Source of the DNA: Methanomassiliicoccaceae archaeon UBA472
GTDB lineage: Archaea > Thermoplasmatota > Thermoplasmata > Methanomassiliicoccales > UBA472
Assembly (NCBI GenBank): GCA_002497075.1
Contig: DAML01000018.1
Location: 1-23,618 of the forward strand
Direction: 5' to 3'
DNA length: 23,618 nt
In this document: positions 1 to 7,143 of the stretch, piece by piece
How the letters are laid out: each line of letters begins with the position of its first letter
How positions within the stretch are numbered: the stretch's first letter is position 1
The notes under the pieces: generated by a model
Database searches by the model: none
Told to the model about the DNA's origin: nothing
Seen by the model: the letters and a program-made list of their open reading frames with translations, nothing else
Made by a program: the position numbers and the translations under genes

Positions 1-904
1 AGACGGACGCCTCACGGGCCGCCACTGGCATGTTGGATGTGTTGGCGATAAGGACCGTTCGATTCATCAGGGGCTTGCCGGTCTTGGGGTCCTTCAGCTC
101 CGGGAAGGACGTCAGGACTTCGGTCATCTCGTTGCCGCGCTCGCCGCAACCGATGTAAACGACTATCTCAGCGTTGGACCACTTGGCCAGCTGTTGCTGG
201 GTAACCGTCTTTCCGGTTCCGAAACCGCCAGGGATGGCAGCCGTCCCGCCCTTGGTCAGGGGGAACAGGGTGTCGCAGACCCTCTGTCCGGTGATGAGCG
301 GTTCCTCGGGGGCCGTCTTCTTGGCGAAGGGCCGGCCGCGCCTGACCGCCCACTTCTGCATCATTCTGACCTCCTTTCCGTCGATGACCGCCACGATCTC
401 GTCAACGGTGAACTCGCCGGACTTGATCATATCCACGGTGCCGCTGATGCCCGGGGGCACCATGACCTTGTGGGTGATGGCGCGTTCCGGAACGGTACCG
501 ATGATCTGTCCCTCGGTAACCTTGTCGCCCTGCTTCACCACGGGGGTGAACGGCCATTTCAGGTTGTGGTCCAGACCGGGGGCGGTTACTCCCCTCTCGA
601 TGAAGTTGCCCATCTTGTCCATCAGGACGGGCAACGGCCTCTGGATACCATCGTAAACGCTAGACAATAGGCCGGGTCCCAACTCGGCCACGAGGGGCTG
701 CTCGGTATCGACGACCTTTTCTCCCGGTCGCACACCTGAGGTATCCTCATACACCTGAATGATGGTCTTGTCGCCCACGATCTTGATGACCTCTCCCATG
801 AGCTGTTCCTTGCCCACCAGGATAACGTCGTACATCCTAGGCGAAATGCCGACCGCCGTAACGACAGGCCCTGCAACTCTATAGATCACGCCTTCCTTTC
901 CCAT
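1..904 (-). CDS. atpA: A-type ATP synthase catalytic subunit A (partial, C-terminal part beyond window)
   Basis: This is the catalytic, nucleotide-binding subunit of the A1 head of the archaeal ATP synthase. The first 301 codons are present and the gene runs off the left edge. It starts at ATG 904 and reads MGKEGVIYRVAGPVV, a typical N-terminal beta-barrel. The bulge (non-homologous) region lies around residues 110-185. The P-loop appears as PGGFGTGKT, followed by VTQQQLAKWSNAE and the block YIGCGERGNEMTEVL. The fragment ends in TVLIANTSNMPVAAREAS, all diagnostic of subunit A. The start lies 10 bases after the atpF stop and is preceded by GAGGGG. No intein is present at the P-loop or at the YIG/CGERGNE junction, two known insertion sites in this family. 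The P-loop reads GGFGTGKT rather than the common GPFGSGKT. Identification is secure. Confidence 0.97.
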   Translation of the reverse strand, partial: MGKEGVIYRVAGPVVTAVGISPRMYDVILVGKEQLMGEVIKIVGDKTIIQVYEDTSGVRPGEKVVDTEQPLVAELGPGLLSSVYDGIQRPLPVLMDKMGNFIERGVTAPGLDHNLKWPFTPVVKQGDKVTEGQIIGTVPERAITHKVMVPPGISGTVDMIKSGEFTVDEIVAVIDGKEVRMMQKWAVRRGRPFAKKTAPEEPLITGQRVCDTLFPLTKGGTAAIPGGFGTGKTVTQQQLAKWSNAEIVVYIGCGERGNEMTEVLTSFPELKDPKTGKPLMNRTVLIANTSNMPVAAREASV

Positions 905-914
905 GTCAAACCCC

Positions 915-1214
915 TCAATTAGTTTTGTACAGATCAACACCGATGGCCCGCTTTACCTTCTCCCTAAGGTCGCTCTCGGCCTTGCCCACCATCACCACGA
1001 CGGGGGCGATGTTCTCAGTTACCTTCCTCCTCGCGTTGGGGCTCAATAGCTCCAGGTCGGAGGAATCGATCGCTAGCACGCCAATGCTGCTGTCAGCTAT
1101 GAGCTCCAGCGCCTTGGCCTCGTAATCGTTGTGTTTAGCGGTGTAAATGCGCTTCACGCCGCCCAGCCGGAATCCCAACACGAACTCGTCGCTGCCTAAT
1201 ACCGCAATGTCCAT
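915..1214 (-). CDS. atpF: A-type ATP synthase subunit F
   Basis: This is a small central-stalk subunit of 99 residues that binds the rotor (subunit D) and influences ATP hydrolysis in the A1 head. The N-terminus MDIAVLGSDEFVLGFRLGGVK matches the family opening (hydrophobic strand, then GF.L.G..), and the Rossmann-like core continues with IGVLAIDSSDLELLSP and APVVVMVGK. The length is usual. I chose ATG 1214 because it overlaps the atpC stop by one base (TGATG); an 18-residue upstream extension in frame lies inside atpC and lacks family character. It sits between atpC and atpA, as in other archaeal ATP synthase operons. Confidence 0.95.
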   Translation of the reverse strand: MDIAVLGSDEFVLGFRLGGVKRIYTAKHNDYEAKALELIADSSIGVLAIDSSDLELLSPNARRKVTENIAPVVVMVGKAESDLREKVKRAIGVDLYKTN

Positions 1215-2275
1215 CACATCACCAACAGCTTCTTTATCTGGTCCGGTCCCAGATCGCTCTCCTTGCATCTCGCGATTATCCTTATGTTGTCGACTTCCTG
1301 CTTCTTGCGGAGCATGTAGTCCATTATGGGCAGGACCGACAGCGGATATATGTGCGAGAACTTTCCTGAACTCCGCAAGAGGTGGCGCTGCATCGCCAGG
1401 CTGACCGGGCTCAGCGAGCCGGTCTGTTTGAACTCCTCCAGCGCCTCCTTTATGTCCGCGTAAAATGAAAATTTGATAAGACCGCTCATCAGACGTTCCA
1501 TGTTTTCCGCCTTGCTGAGCTCCTCCAGGGTCTCGATCTGCAGTTCTTCCCCGCCCTCGATGAAATACTTTTGTGGGGCCTTCGGGGTGAGCCCTTCCTT
1601 CTTGAGCTTAAGGAGCGTCATCAGGTTGGTGACGTCCACCTCCTTGCGCAAGAACTGCTTGAACAGCTTCTCGGCCCTGCCCCGGCACCTCACGCAGGCC
1701 AGGACCTCGGCGAAGTAAAGCTTGTCCAGGTAATCCTCTATGGGAGCCAGTGTCTGGGTGGTTTGGTACTCCTCTATGACCTCGTCCGGGATCTCCAGAC
1801 CCTGGGTCTCCTTCAGTTCCTTAAGGACCGCTTCCACGCCCTCTTGGGATATCAGGAGGTTAATGTATCCTTCGTCGAACTTGCCGGCCGCGACTATGTC
1901 CTCCTGGATGTCTTCCATGGAAGCCCCATAGTACTTACCGCGGAGCACGGTCTTGATGTTCCAATAGTCCCAGCGCATCAGGTAGCGCTCCAGCATGTTG
2001 CGGAGGTCCCCTTTGCTGAAGTTCAGGATGTCCGTGAACACCCTGGCCAAATTCCTGCTGGTGCCGAGCTCGATGAGATTAACGCCGTCATACTTGGTGG
2101 CCAGCTCGGTCATCTCGACCTGATACTGTGTCTCACCAAGGAAGCGGCCTATCTCGTTCAGGTCCATCAGCATTAGCTTGGGGTAGTTGTCCTTCGAGAT
2201 TAGCAGGCTCTTCTTTGCTTTGACCCTGGCGGTCACGTAGGCGTAATTACCCTTACTACCCCAAATAGACAACAT
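1214..2275 (-). CDS. atpC: A-type ATP synthase subunit C
   Basis: This 353-residue subunit is the funnel-shaped coupler (V-type d homologue) that joins the central stalk to the membrane c-ring. Family features are GNYAYVTARVKAKKSLLI at the N-terminus, the helical repeat containing LMRWDYWNIKTVLRGKYYG (about residues 103-121), and RCRGRAEKLFKQFLRKEVDVTNLMTLLKLKK further on. The C-terminus is helical and ends GPDQIKKLLVM. The length is close to the family norm. The start at ATG 2275 follows the atpE stop by four bases, with AAAGG immediately upstream. Its stop overlaps the atpF start by one base. Translation coupling along the operon is likely. Confidence 0.96.
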   Translation of the reverse strand: MLSIWGSKGNYAYVTARVKAKKSLLISKDNYPKLMLMDLNEIGRFLGETQYQVEMTELATKYDGVNLIELGTSRNLARVFTDILNFSKGDLRNMLERYLMRWDYWNIKTVLRGKYYGASMEDIQEDIVAAGKFDEGYINLLISQEGVEAVLKELKETQGLEIPDEVIEEYQTTQTLAPIEDYLDKLYFAEVLACVRCRGRAEKLFKQFLRKEVDVTNLMTLLKLKKEGLTPKAPQKYFIEGGEELQIETLEELSKAENMERLMSGLIKFSFYADIKEALEEFKQTGSLSPVSLAMQRHLLRSSGKFSHIYPLSVLPIMDYMLRKKQEVDNIRIIARCKESDLGPDQIKKLLVM

Positions 2276-2279
2276 CCTT

Positions 2280-2837
2280 TCACCCGAACAATATGTTTGA
2301 GACTTTCTTCAGTTCCTTGTCCCAAACACTCTCCAGGATTACCCGGAAACGGTAGTCCAACCGCACTTTGCCCGTGGCATCCTCCAGGATTAGCCCGGTC
2401 TCCATGTCGGTCTCCTCCACCTTTCCCAAGCCAGCCACCCCACTGATCAACTTGGACTCGCCCCGCGGGCAGTATACCTTGGGAGACCGGATGACGGTCT
2501 TGCCGCCATCCAGTATCTTTCGGTACATTCTGCCTCGGTTGCCTTCGTCCATGTTGAGTAGTGAGCTAAGGGCCTCCTGGAAAGATCTGTCCATCACATC
2601 CTTCTTGGCGTTCAGGACGATCCTCTTCGCTTCAAGCTCGGCACTGGATAATTCCTGTTGTTTGAGGCGCTTCAGAGCGGCCTCCAGCTGTTTCTGCTGT
2701 GCCAGCCTCTTCGCGGCGATCTTGTCGTCGGCCTGCTTGAGGATGGCGGCCCGCTCCTTCTCCGCCTCTGCGGACAGCTCCCCGGCTTTGGCCTGGGCGC
2801 TCTCCGTTACGCTGCTTATCACTTCATCCAATGCCAT
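2280..2837 (-). CDS. atpE: A-type ATP synthase subunit E
   Basis: This is a peripheral-stalk (stator) subunit of 185 residues that pairs with subunit H and caps the A1 head. The N-terminal half is a long charged Ala/Lys/Glu/Gln-rich coiled coil (about residues 5-85). The C-terminal half is a globular domain with the pattern VYCPRGESKLI, TGLILEDATGKVRLDYRFRVIL and a final helix, typical of the family. It starts at ATG 2837, with GAGG about eight bases upstream. It is separated from atpK by 46 bases, the largest gap in the operon, which may allow the c-subunit gene to be translated at a different level. Identification rests on fold pattern and operon position. Confidence 0.94.
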   Translation of the reverse strand: MALDEVISSVTESAQAKAGELSAEAEKERAAILKQADDKIAAKRLAQQKQLEAALKRLKQQELSSAELEAKRIVLNAKKDVMDRSFQEALSSLLNMDEGNRGRMYRKILDGGKTVIRSPKVYCPRGESKLISGVAGLGKVEETDMETGLILEDATGKVRLDYRFRVILESVWDKELKKVSNILFG

Positions 2838-2883
2838 GCGTCGGCCTCTTGTCCTTTGTACGTTCCCGTGCGTTCCGCACCGT

Positions 2884-3102
2884 TCACATGTTTAGCCAGA
2901 GCAGAATCGCGACGACCATACCGAAGATGACGATGGTTTCCGGGATAACGGTCAGGATAAGACCCTTACCGAAGAGCTTCTCGTTCTCGGCCATGGCACC
3001 CACGGCTGCGGAGGCTATCTCCTTCTCAGCCCATGCCGATGCCAATCCAGTCACTGCCACTGCCACGGCTGCACTCATTGCTATCAAACCTGCGTCTGCC
3101 AT
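2884..3102 (-). CDS. atpK: A-type ATP synthase membrane c-ring subunit K (proteolipid)
   Basis: This is the rotor-ring proteolipid that carries the coupling ion across the membrane. It has 72 residues forming a single hairpin: helix 1 at about residues 5-25 and helix 2 at about 48-70. The polar loop contains AVGAMAENEKLFGKGLIL, as in archaeal c subunits. The ion-binding carboxylate is Glu55 in VIPETIVIFG. The usual Na+-type E-T-Q...Y pattern reads E-T-I...F here, which hints at proton coupling (inference). ATG 3102 lies one base after the atpI stop. A GTG at 3111 would add three residues and has GGAG only three bases upstream, so the ATG is preferred but not certain. Confidence 0.95.
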   Translation of the reverse strand: MADAGLIAMSAAVAVAVTGLASAWAEKEIASAAVGAMAENEKLFGKGLILTVIPETIVIFGMVVAILLWLNM

Positions 3103-3103
3103 T

Positions 3104-5164
3104 TTACTCACTTACTCCGTTTTTCTCCGTCGTATACTTACGAATCACTTTGAGGGGTTTGAACTCCACACCGCCGCCCTCGTAGAACTTCATGAAGAAC
3201 TCTACGTAGTGCAACCTGAGGCTGTGCAATCCGGCCGATATGATGGCCAGCACGAATATGGTCAGGTGGCCGATCAGGAAGATTCCCAATGCGGCGATGA
3301 GCATAATAGTGTCACCGCTGTTCGAGCCAATGACGTGGAAGTCATGCCCCCACATCACCTCGAAAGCGATGGTGTTGAATGCCAAGGCCAGACCGGCCTT
3401 GGACATCCCTATGGCGCCCAGACGGGTGTAGGATATGATATTGCCCATCAGCCCGGGCAGTTCCAATATCGCTCCCGCCCCCTCGCCCAGGTAGGCCATG
3501 ACCACGCCGACCAGCATGAGCGGGATGGCCACGAGCATGCGAATATCCATCAGCGATACCTCGATACCGCGTATCATGGCGTCGACCATGAACAGCAGGA
3601 GCAGCGCCCCACCAATGAGGATCATCAGCCAGCTTATCTTCTCCACGACGGCATGCTTCAGACCGTACCTGATGGACTTGTTGTAGAAGCCGATGCAGAA
3701 TCCCATGAACAGGTGGGCGATCCCTATCCACACGGTCATGTATAGGATTTCCTTCACGTTGTGCAGCTTGCTGTAGATGCCTAGGGGGATCTCGAAGCCG
3801 CCGATGGCGATCTCGTGAGGAAGGTGAACGCCCAGCAACGAGGACCAGCTCATGTCGTGGTGCTGTTCCGCGAAATGTATACCATAGGCTTCCCCGAACA
3901 GGAAAATGCCGAAGATGGAAGCCCAGATCCCGCCGAAGAACAGCAGGGTGGATATGGTCCTCCACTCGTTGGTGACGCATTTCTTAAGGCCTATCCAACC
4001 GAGGATGATGAATGGTATGCCGTATCCTATATCTCCCACCATCAGACCGAAGAAGATGGGTAGCGTTATCATCATGGTGAACGTGGGGTCGAGCTCCCTG
4101 TATTTGGGGGTGGAGAGCATCTGGGCCATGAACTCGAACTTCTTCACAACCCTGTTGTTCTCCAACTTGGAGGGTATCTCTTCCACCTTGGTCTCGTGGT
4201 GCTCCTCTTCCTCTTCGTGGTGGCTATGGGATTCCCGGCGGGCCATGACCTCCATGGTCTCGAGGTGCACCTTGCCACCGAGCCTCTCGGTAATGGCCTT
4301 CTCCACCCTGGGCATCTCCGATGTCGGTACCCAGGCGTCCATGGCGAAGGTGTACTCGGTGGTCCCAACGCGCAAGGGCGTTTCCGCCTTCTCGACGATG
4401 ATGCTGAGGTGCTCGTCGGCCGCCTTGACGAATGTGGCGTGCTTCTCCTTGAGGTTGTCAAGCTTCTTTTCCGCCTCGTCCAAGCTGGACCTGAGGGCGA
4501 CCAGTTCTTCGTCGGTCTTGGCCACCAATTGCTGCGGTGAACCGCTGTCCAATGGTGCGGGGACCTCGGTGAAGCCAAACTGTACCAGCGCCCGTTGGGC
4601 CTCGTCGGCCTGGGCCTTGGTGACGAATGTAGCGACAAAGTCGCCGTTTTCAGAGATGAAGACCTCGCTCTGAGGCGCGGCGGCCTTGAGCGCGGCGGTG
4701 GGGTCTCCGCGGACCTTGCCGGTGAAGACCTTCAATGAATCGTAATCACGGTATAGTTCCAGGTTCAGCGGCAACGCCTGGAAGTTCTGCAGTACGGCCT
4801 TATCGGCCTCCAGCTCGTTGATGCGGACGGCGACCCGGTTCTTGGACTCGGTGGCTCCGGTGATCTCGGCCTCCAGCCCGATTATGGTCTGGGTCAGGTC
4901 CTCCTCGATCTGGGAGATGTCCATCTGGCCCCTGACGTCCTCATCGTCAATGCCCATGTCCTTCTCTAAGGACCTCAGCTTGAGCAGCTTCTGGGAGGCC
5001 TCGGACGATTCGGGCAGGGGGGCACCAAGAGAGAAACCTTCCTCCTCCGCGCTGAAATCTATCAGGTGGGCTGACTCGAGCTGATAGAGCACCTCGATGG
5101 TGTCCTTCAATGCTCCTCGGGATCCTACAATTAGGACCCTAGTCATTTGTTTTGGCAGCAACAT
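3104..5164 (-). CDS. atpI: A-type ATP synthase membrane subunit I (a-type stator subunit)
   Basis: This 686-residue stator subunit provides the ion half-channels against the K ring. Residues 1-350 form the cytoplasmic arm with two coiled-coil stretches (about 85-130 and 215-260). Residues 311-324 are a His/Glu-rich linker (SHSHHEEEEEHHE). The membrane half, about 365-650, carries GLMVGDIGYG, the essential channel arginine in SYTRLGAIGMSKAGLA (Arg581), and the closing block SLRLHYVEFFMKFYEGGG. I keep ATG 5164 because GAGAGG sits seven bases upstream. The alternative ATG 5146 (MTRVLIVGSRG) begins where homologues usually begin but has no ribosome site. With ATG 5164 the gene overlaps atpH by 26 bases. 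Confidence 0.95.
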   Translation of the reverse strand: MLLPKQMTRVLIVGSRGALKDTIEVLYQLESAHLIDFSAEEEGFSLGAPLPESSEASQKLLKLRSLEKDMGIDDEDVRGQMDISQIEEDLTQTIIGLEAEITGATESKNRVAVRINELEADKAVLQNFQALPLNLELYRDYDSLKVFTGKVRGDPTAALKAAAPQSEVFISENGDFVATFVTKAQADEAQRALVQFGFTEVPAPLDSGSPQQLVAKTDEELVALRSSLDEAEKKLDNLKEKHATFVKAADEHLSIIVEKAETPLRVGTTEYTFAMDAWVPTSEMPRVEKAITERLGGKVHLETMEVMARRESHSHHEEEEEHHETKVEEIPSKLENNRVVKKFEFMAQMLSTPKYRELDPTFTMMITLPIFFGLMVGDIGYGIPFIILGWIGLKKCVTNEWRTISTLLFFGGIWASIFGIFLFGEAYGIHFAEQHHDMSWSSLLGVHLPHEIAIGGFEIPLGIYSKLHNVKEILYMTVWIGIAHLFMGFCIGFYNKSIRYGLKHAVVEKISWLMILIGGALLLLFMVDAMIRGIEVSLMDIRMLVAIPLMLVGVVMAYLGEGAGAILELPGLMGNIISYTRLGAIGMSKAGLALAFNTIAFEVMWGHDFHVIGSNSGDTIMLIAALGIFLIGHLTIFVLAIISAGLHSLRLHYVEFFMKFYEGGGVEFKPLKVIRKYTTEKNGVSE

Positions 5165-5483
5165 CTAAAGTCCTCTCGAAGCTCTGCATTAGATGGGTAA
5201 TAACGTTGGGGACCTTGGTTTCGGCCTTGGCCTTGATGGCGGCGGCCTCTTCCTTTCCCTTGTTCAGGTAGGCCTGCTTCTCGGAGGCGATGCTCTCGCG
5301 CTCCTTGGCGAACCTGGAGTCGTACTCGGCCCTAAGCTTCTCGTCGGCTTCGTTCACACGGGTGGCGGCCTCTCTGCGGGCAGCGGTCACGGTGGACCTC
5401 TGCTTGTCTTCCGCCTCCTTGACGATCTGTTGCGCCTTGGACTCGGCGTCCTTTACTTGGAGAAGAATGTCAGATCTGTTCAC
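5139..5483 (-). CDS. atpH: A-type ATP synthase peripheral-stalk subunit H
   Basis: This is the first gene of the operon, 114 residues from a GTG start at 5483 with GGGGAG about eight bases upstream. Almost the whole protein is a charged heptad-like helix rich in Ala, Glu, Lys and Arg (about residues 8-95), as expected for the H subunit that forms the stator coiled coil with subunit E. There is little sequence-specific signature, so the assignment depends on the coiled coil, the length and the position directly before atpI, which is the usual archaeal arrangement. It stops with TAG inside the atpI start region. A strong TATA box lies about 45 bases upstream. Confidence 0.9.
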   Translation of the reverse strand: MNRSDILLQVKDAESKAQQIVKEAEDKQRSTVTAARREAATRVNEADEKLRAEYDSRFAKERESIASEKQAYLNKGKEEAAAIKAKAETKVPNVITHLMQSFERTLDVAAKTND

Positions 5484-5523
5484 AGGTGTCTCCCCGGAAG
5501 GTTATTCTGGGAATTTAATCAAA

Positions 5524-5532
5524 GTATATAAA
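5524..5532 (-). promoter_or_regulatory. TATA box of the ATP synthase operon
   Basis: On the minus strand this reads GTTTATATAC. Its centre predicts transcription starting near 5502, giving a leader of about 19 bases that includes the GGGGAG ribosome site of atpH. It is the only clear promoter seen for the seven ATP synthase genes in the window. Confidence 0.7.
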
Positions 5533-5592
5533 CAATTTGCTAATCCGGGCCCGATTGGCTGATAAAATAAGCTTCGGAGGTCGACAATAGTG

Positions 5593-5607
5593 ATTCCTTG
5601 GAGGAAT
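5593..5607. repeat. Short perfect hairpin ATTCCT-TGG-AGGAAT
   Basis: This is a six-base perfect stem with a three-base loop in the AT-rich gap between the atpH promoter and the dCMP deaminase stop. The right half recurs as AGGAATCGACC at 5649-5659, which is complementary to GGTCGA (5579-5584) plus GATTCCT (5592-5598). It could be a regulator site for the ATP synthase operon or part of the deaminase terminator. The rest of 5534-5698 holds AT-rich sequence and no gene that I can see. Confidence 0.35.
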
Positions 5608-5698
5608 TTTCAATTTGACGCCAGCATTTGAATGATAAAAATTAACATAGGAATCGACCGCGCTTTAATAAATGATAATAAAATTATATATTATATGA

Positions 5699-6157
5699 TT
5701 ATAATAACGGCCTTTCGTAACGCCTAACCGTGATCCCCGCCTCTTCCAACATCTGTCTCGATAGCTCGTCCACGTACGTGTCTAGGTAGACGATCTCCTC
5801 GATCCCGGCGTTAAGCAATATTTTCGAGCAGAGCACGCAGGGGAAGTTGGTGGTGTAAATCGTCGCTCCCTTGATGCTCACGCCGAAGTACGCCCCCTGA
5901 ATGACGGCGTTCTGTTCGGCGTGCACTCCGCGGCACAGCTCGTGCCTGGTGCCGGATTCCACGTTGTTCTGCTGGCGGACGCAGCCCACCTCTTCGCAAT
6001 GCCGTAGACCGCGCGGTGCGCCGTTGTACCCTGTGGTCAGGACCCTCTTCTCCCTGACTATGACCGCGCCGACCTGGCGTCGCAGGCACGTGGAACGGGT
6101 GGCCACCAGCTCGGCCATGCGCATGAAGTAGGTGTCGTTGTCCGGCCTGTTGCTCAT
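5699..6157 (-). CDS. Deoxycytidylate (dCMP) deaminase family protein
   Basis: This 152-residue zinc deaminase of the ComEB/dCMP deaminase type converts dCMP to dUMP for thymidylate synthesis. The catalytic zinc site is visible as HAEQNA (His79, Glu81) and PCVLC (Cys107, Cys110). NGAPRG (residues 45-50) and the extra Cys/His group HCEEVGC (53-59) are typical of dCMP deaminases rather than cytidine or guanine deaminases. I chose ATG 6157 because MSNRPDNDTYFMRMAELVATRSTC matches the family opening and a TATA-like element lies 26 bases before it. An in-frame ATG at 6235 would add 26 atypical residues and reach the divergent neighbour. Substrate is inferred from family only. Confidence 0.9.
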   Translation of the reverse strand: MSNRPDNDTYFMRMAELVATRSTCLRRQVGAVIVREKRVLTTGYNGAPRGLRHCEEVGCVRQQNNVESGTRHELCRGVHAEQNAVIQGAYFGVSIKGATIYTTNFPCVLCSKILLNAGIEEIVYLDTYVDELSRQMLEEAGITVRRYERPLL

Positions 6158-6178
6158 CGCTCCCGCATGCGGCCGCGT

Positions 6179-6186
6179 GATATTAA
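6179..6186 (-). promoter_or_regulatory. TATA-like element of the dCMP deaminase gene
   Basis: On the minus strand this reads TTAATATC. Its centre is about 26 bases before ATG 6157, so the transcript would start at or beside the start codon (leaderless). Confidence 0.5.
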
Positions 6187-6202
6187 TCCCTTGTTCGGCA
6201 CT

Positions 6203-6210
6203 CTTAATTA
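6203..6210 (+). promoter_or_regulatory. TATA-like element of the signal peptidase gene
   Basis: CTTAATTA, predicting transcription start near 6233 and a leader of about ten bases before ATG 6244. No ribosome site is visible. Confidence 0.4.
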
Positions 6211-6243
6211 CAGGTAAGTTGGTAAAGTGCTCCATTGTCCGAT

Positions 6244-7143
6244 ATGTCTGGTAAGCTGTTGGGGGTGTTGAAGCCTTACAAGGTGCTGGTCGGAGGGCTT
6301 TTGATCATCGCCCTGCTGCTGTTGGCGGTGTTCATCTATGCCGGCATGTGGCCTCCGGTGTACGTCGTGGAATCGGCGAGCATGCAGCACAGCGACGAAC
6401 GCAGCTACCTGGGCGTGATAGACACCGGGGACCTGGTGATCGTCCAGTCCTCGGACGGCTCTGAGGTACGCACGTACGTGGATAGCTACCTGGACGGGCA
6501 TCGCACCTTCGGCGATTACGGCGACGTCATCGTCTACGAGCGTTACGGTCGGTCGGATTACACCCCGATCATTCACCGGGCCATGCTGCGCCTGGAGTAT
6601 AACTCCACGTCGAGCAGCTTCGATGTGCCCTCCCTGGCCGCCCTGCCTGAGGACAAGTGGGGGAACGGACTTTCGGAGGAAGGCCGGTGGTGGGATCTCA
6701 CCGATGTGGTGGAGGTCTACGATGTCGGATACAGATCGGCCGTGCTGAGAGTGGACCTGTCCTCCCTGCTGGATTACTACGCCGACCGCAACCTGGACCA
6801 TGACGGCATAATCACTATGGGCGACCACAACATCATATTCACCGGCGGACAGTACGTCGGCATATACGACCAATCCACCTCCGCCATCTGCCGCGAGCCG
6901 GTGATGGACGAGTGGATAGTCGGAGAGGCCAAGGCCGAGCTCCCCTGGCTCGGGTTGATAAAGCTGTGGGTGAACGGCAATATGCCGGCTAGCACCCCGG
7001 ACAACAGCAAGACCGGCATCGTGGTGGTTCTGGCTTTGATCGTCGCGGTCCCCCTGGCCCTGGACCTGACCGGCATGATGCTTCAGAAGCGCGGCATCGA
7101 CGTCTGGGCCAGGATAAAGGATAAGCTGCGCCGCAAGAAGTGA
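6244..7143 (+). CDS. Archaeal/ER-type signal peptidase I (S26B, Sec11-like)
   Basis: This 299-residue membrane-anchored protease removes signal peptides from exported proteins. One helix at about residues 14-35 precedes the catalytic domain. The nucleophile is Ser46 in ESASM. His111 in PIIHRAM replaces the bacterial lysine, which marks the S26B branch. ITMGDHN supplies Asp194, and Asp209 follows in VGIYDQ. A long insert of about 70 residues lies between the His and Asp motifs. A second helix (about 263-285) and a Lys/Arg-rich tail end the protein. ATG 6244 is preferred over TTG 6235. The stop abuts the convergent cdc6 stop, the two forming TGATCA. Confidence 0.88.
   Translation: MSGKLLGVLKPYKVLVGGLLIIALLLLAVFIYAGMWPPVYVVESASMQHSDERSYLGVIDTGDLVIVQSSDGSEVRTYVDSYLDGHRTFGDYGDVIVYERYGRSDYTPIIHRAMLRLEYNSTSSSFDVPSLAALPEDKWGNGLSEEGRWWDLTDVVEVYDVGYRSAVLRVDLSSLLDYYADRNLDHDGIITMGDHNIIFTGGQYVGIYDQSTSAICREPVMDEWIVGEAKAELPWLGLIKLWVNGNMPASTPDNSKTGIVVVLALIVAVPLALDLTGMMLQKRGIDVWARIKDKLRRKK

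Noticed and set aside
2831..3745. A 304-codon plus-strand frame over atpK and atpI
   Set aside because: It lies opposite two secure ATP synthase genes and has no recognisable domain.
6158..6235. A longer dCMP deaminase N-terminus from ATG 6235
   Set aside because: The additional 26 residues are not family-like and would overlap the divergent promoter; the TATA spacing fits ATG 6157.
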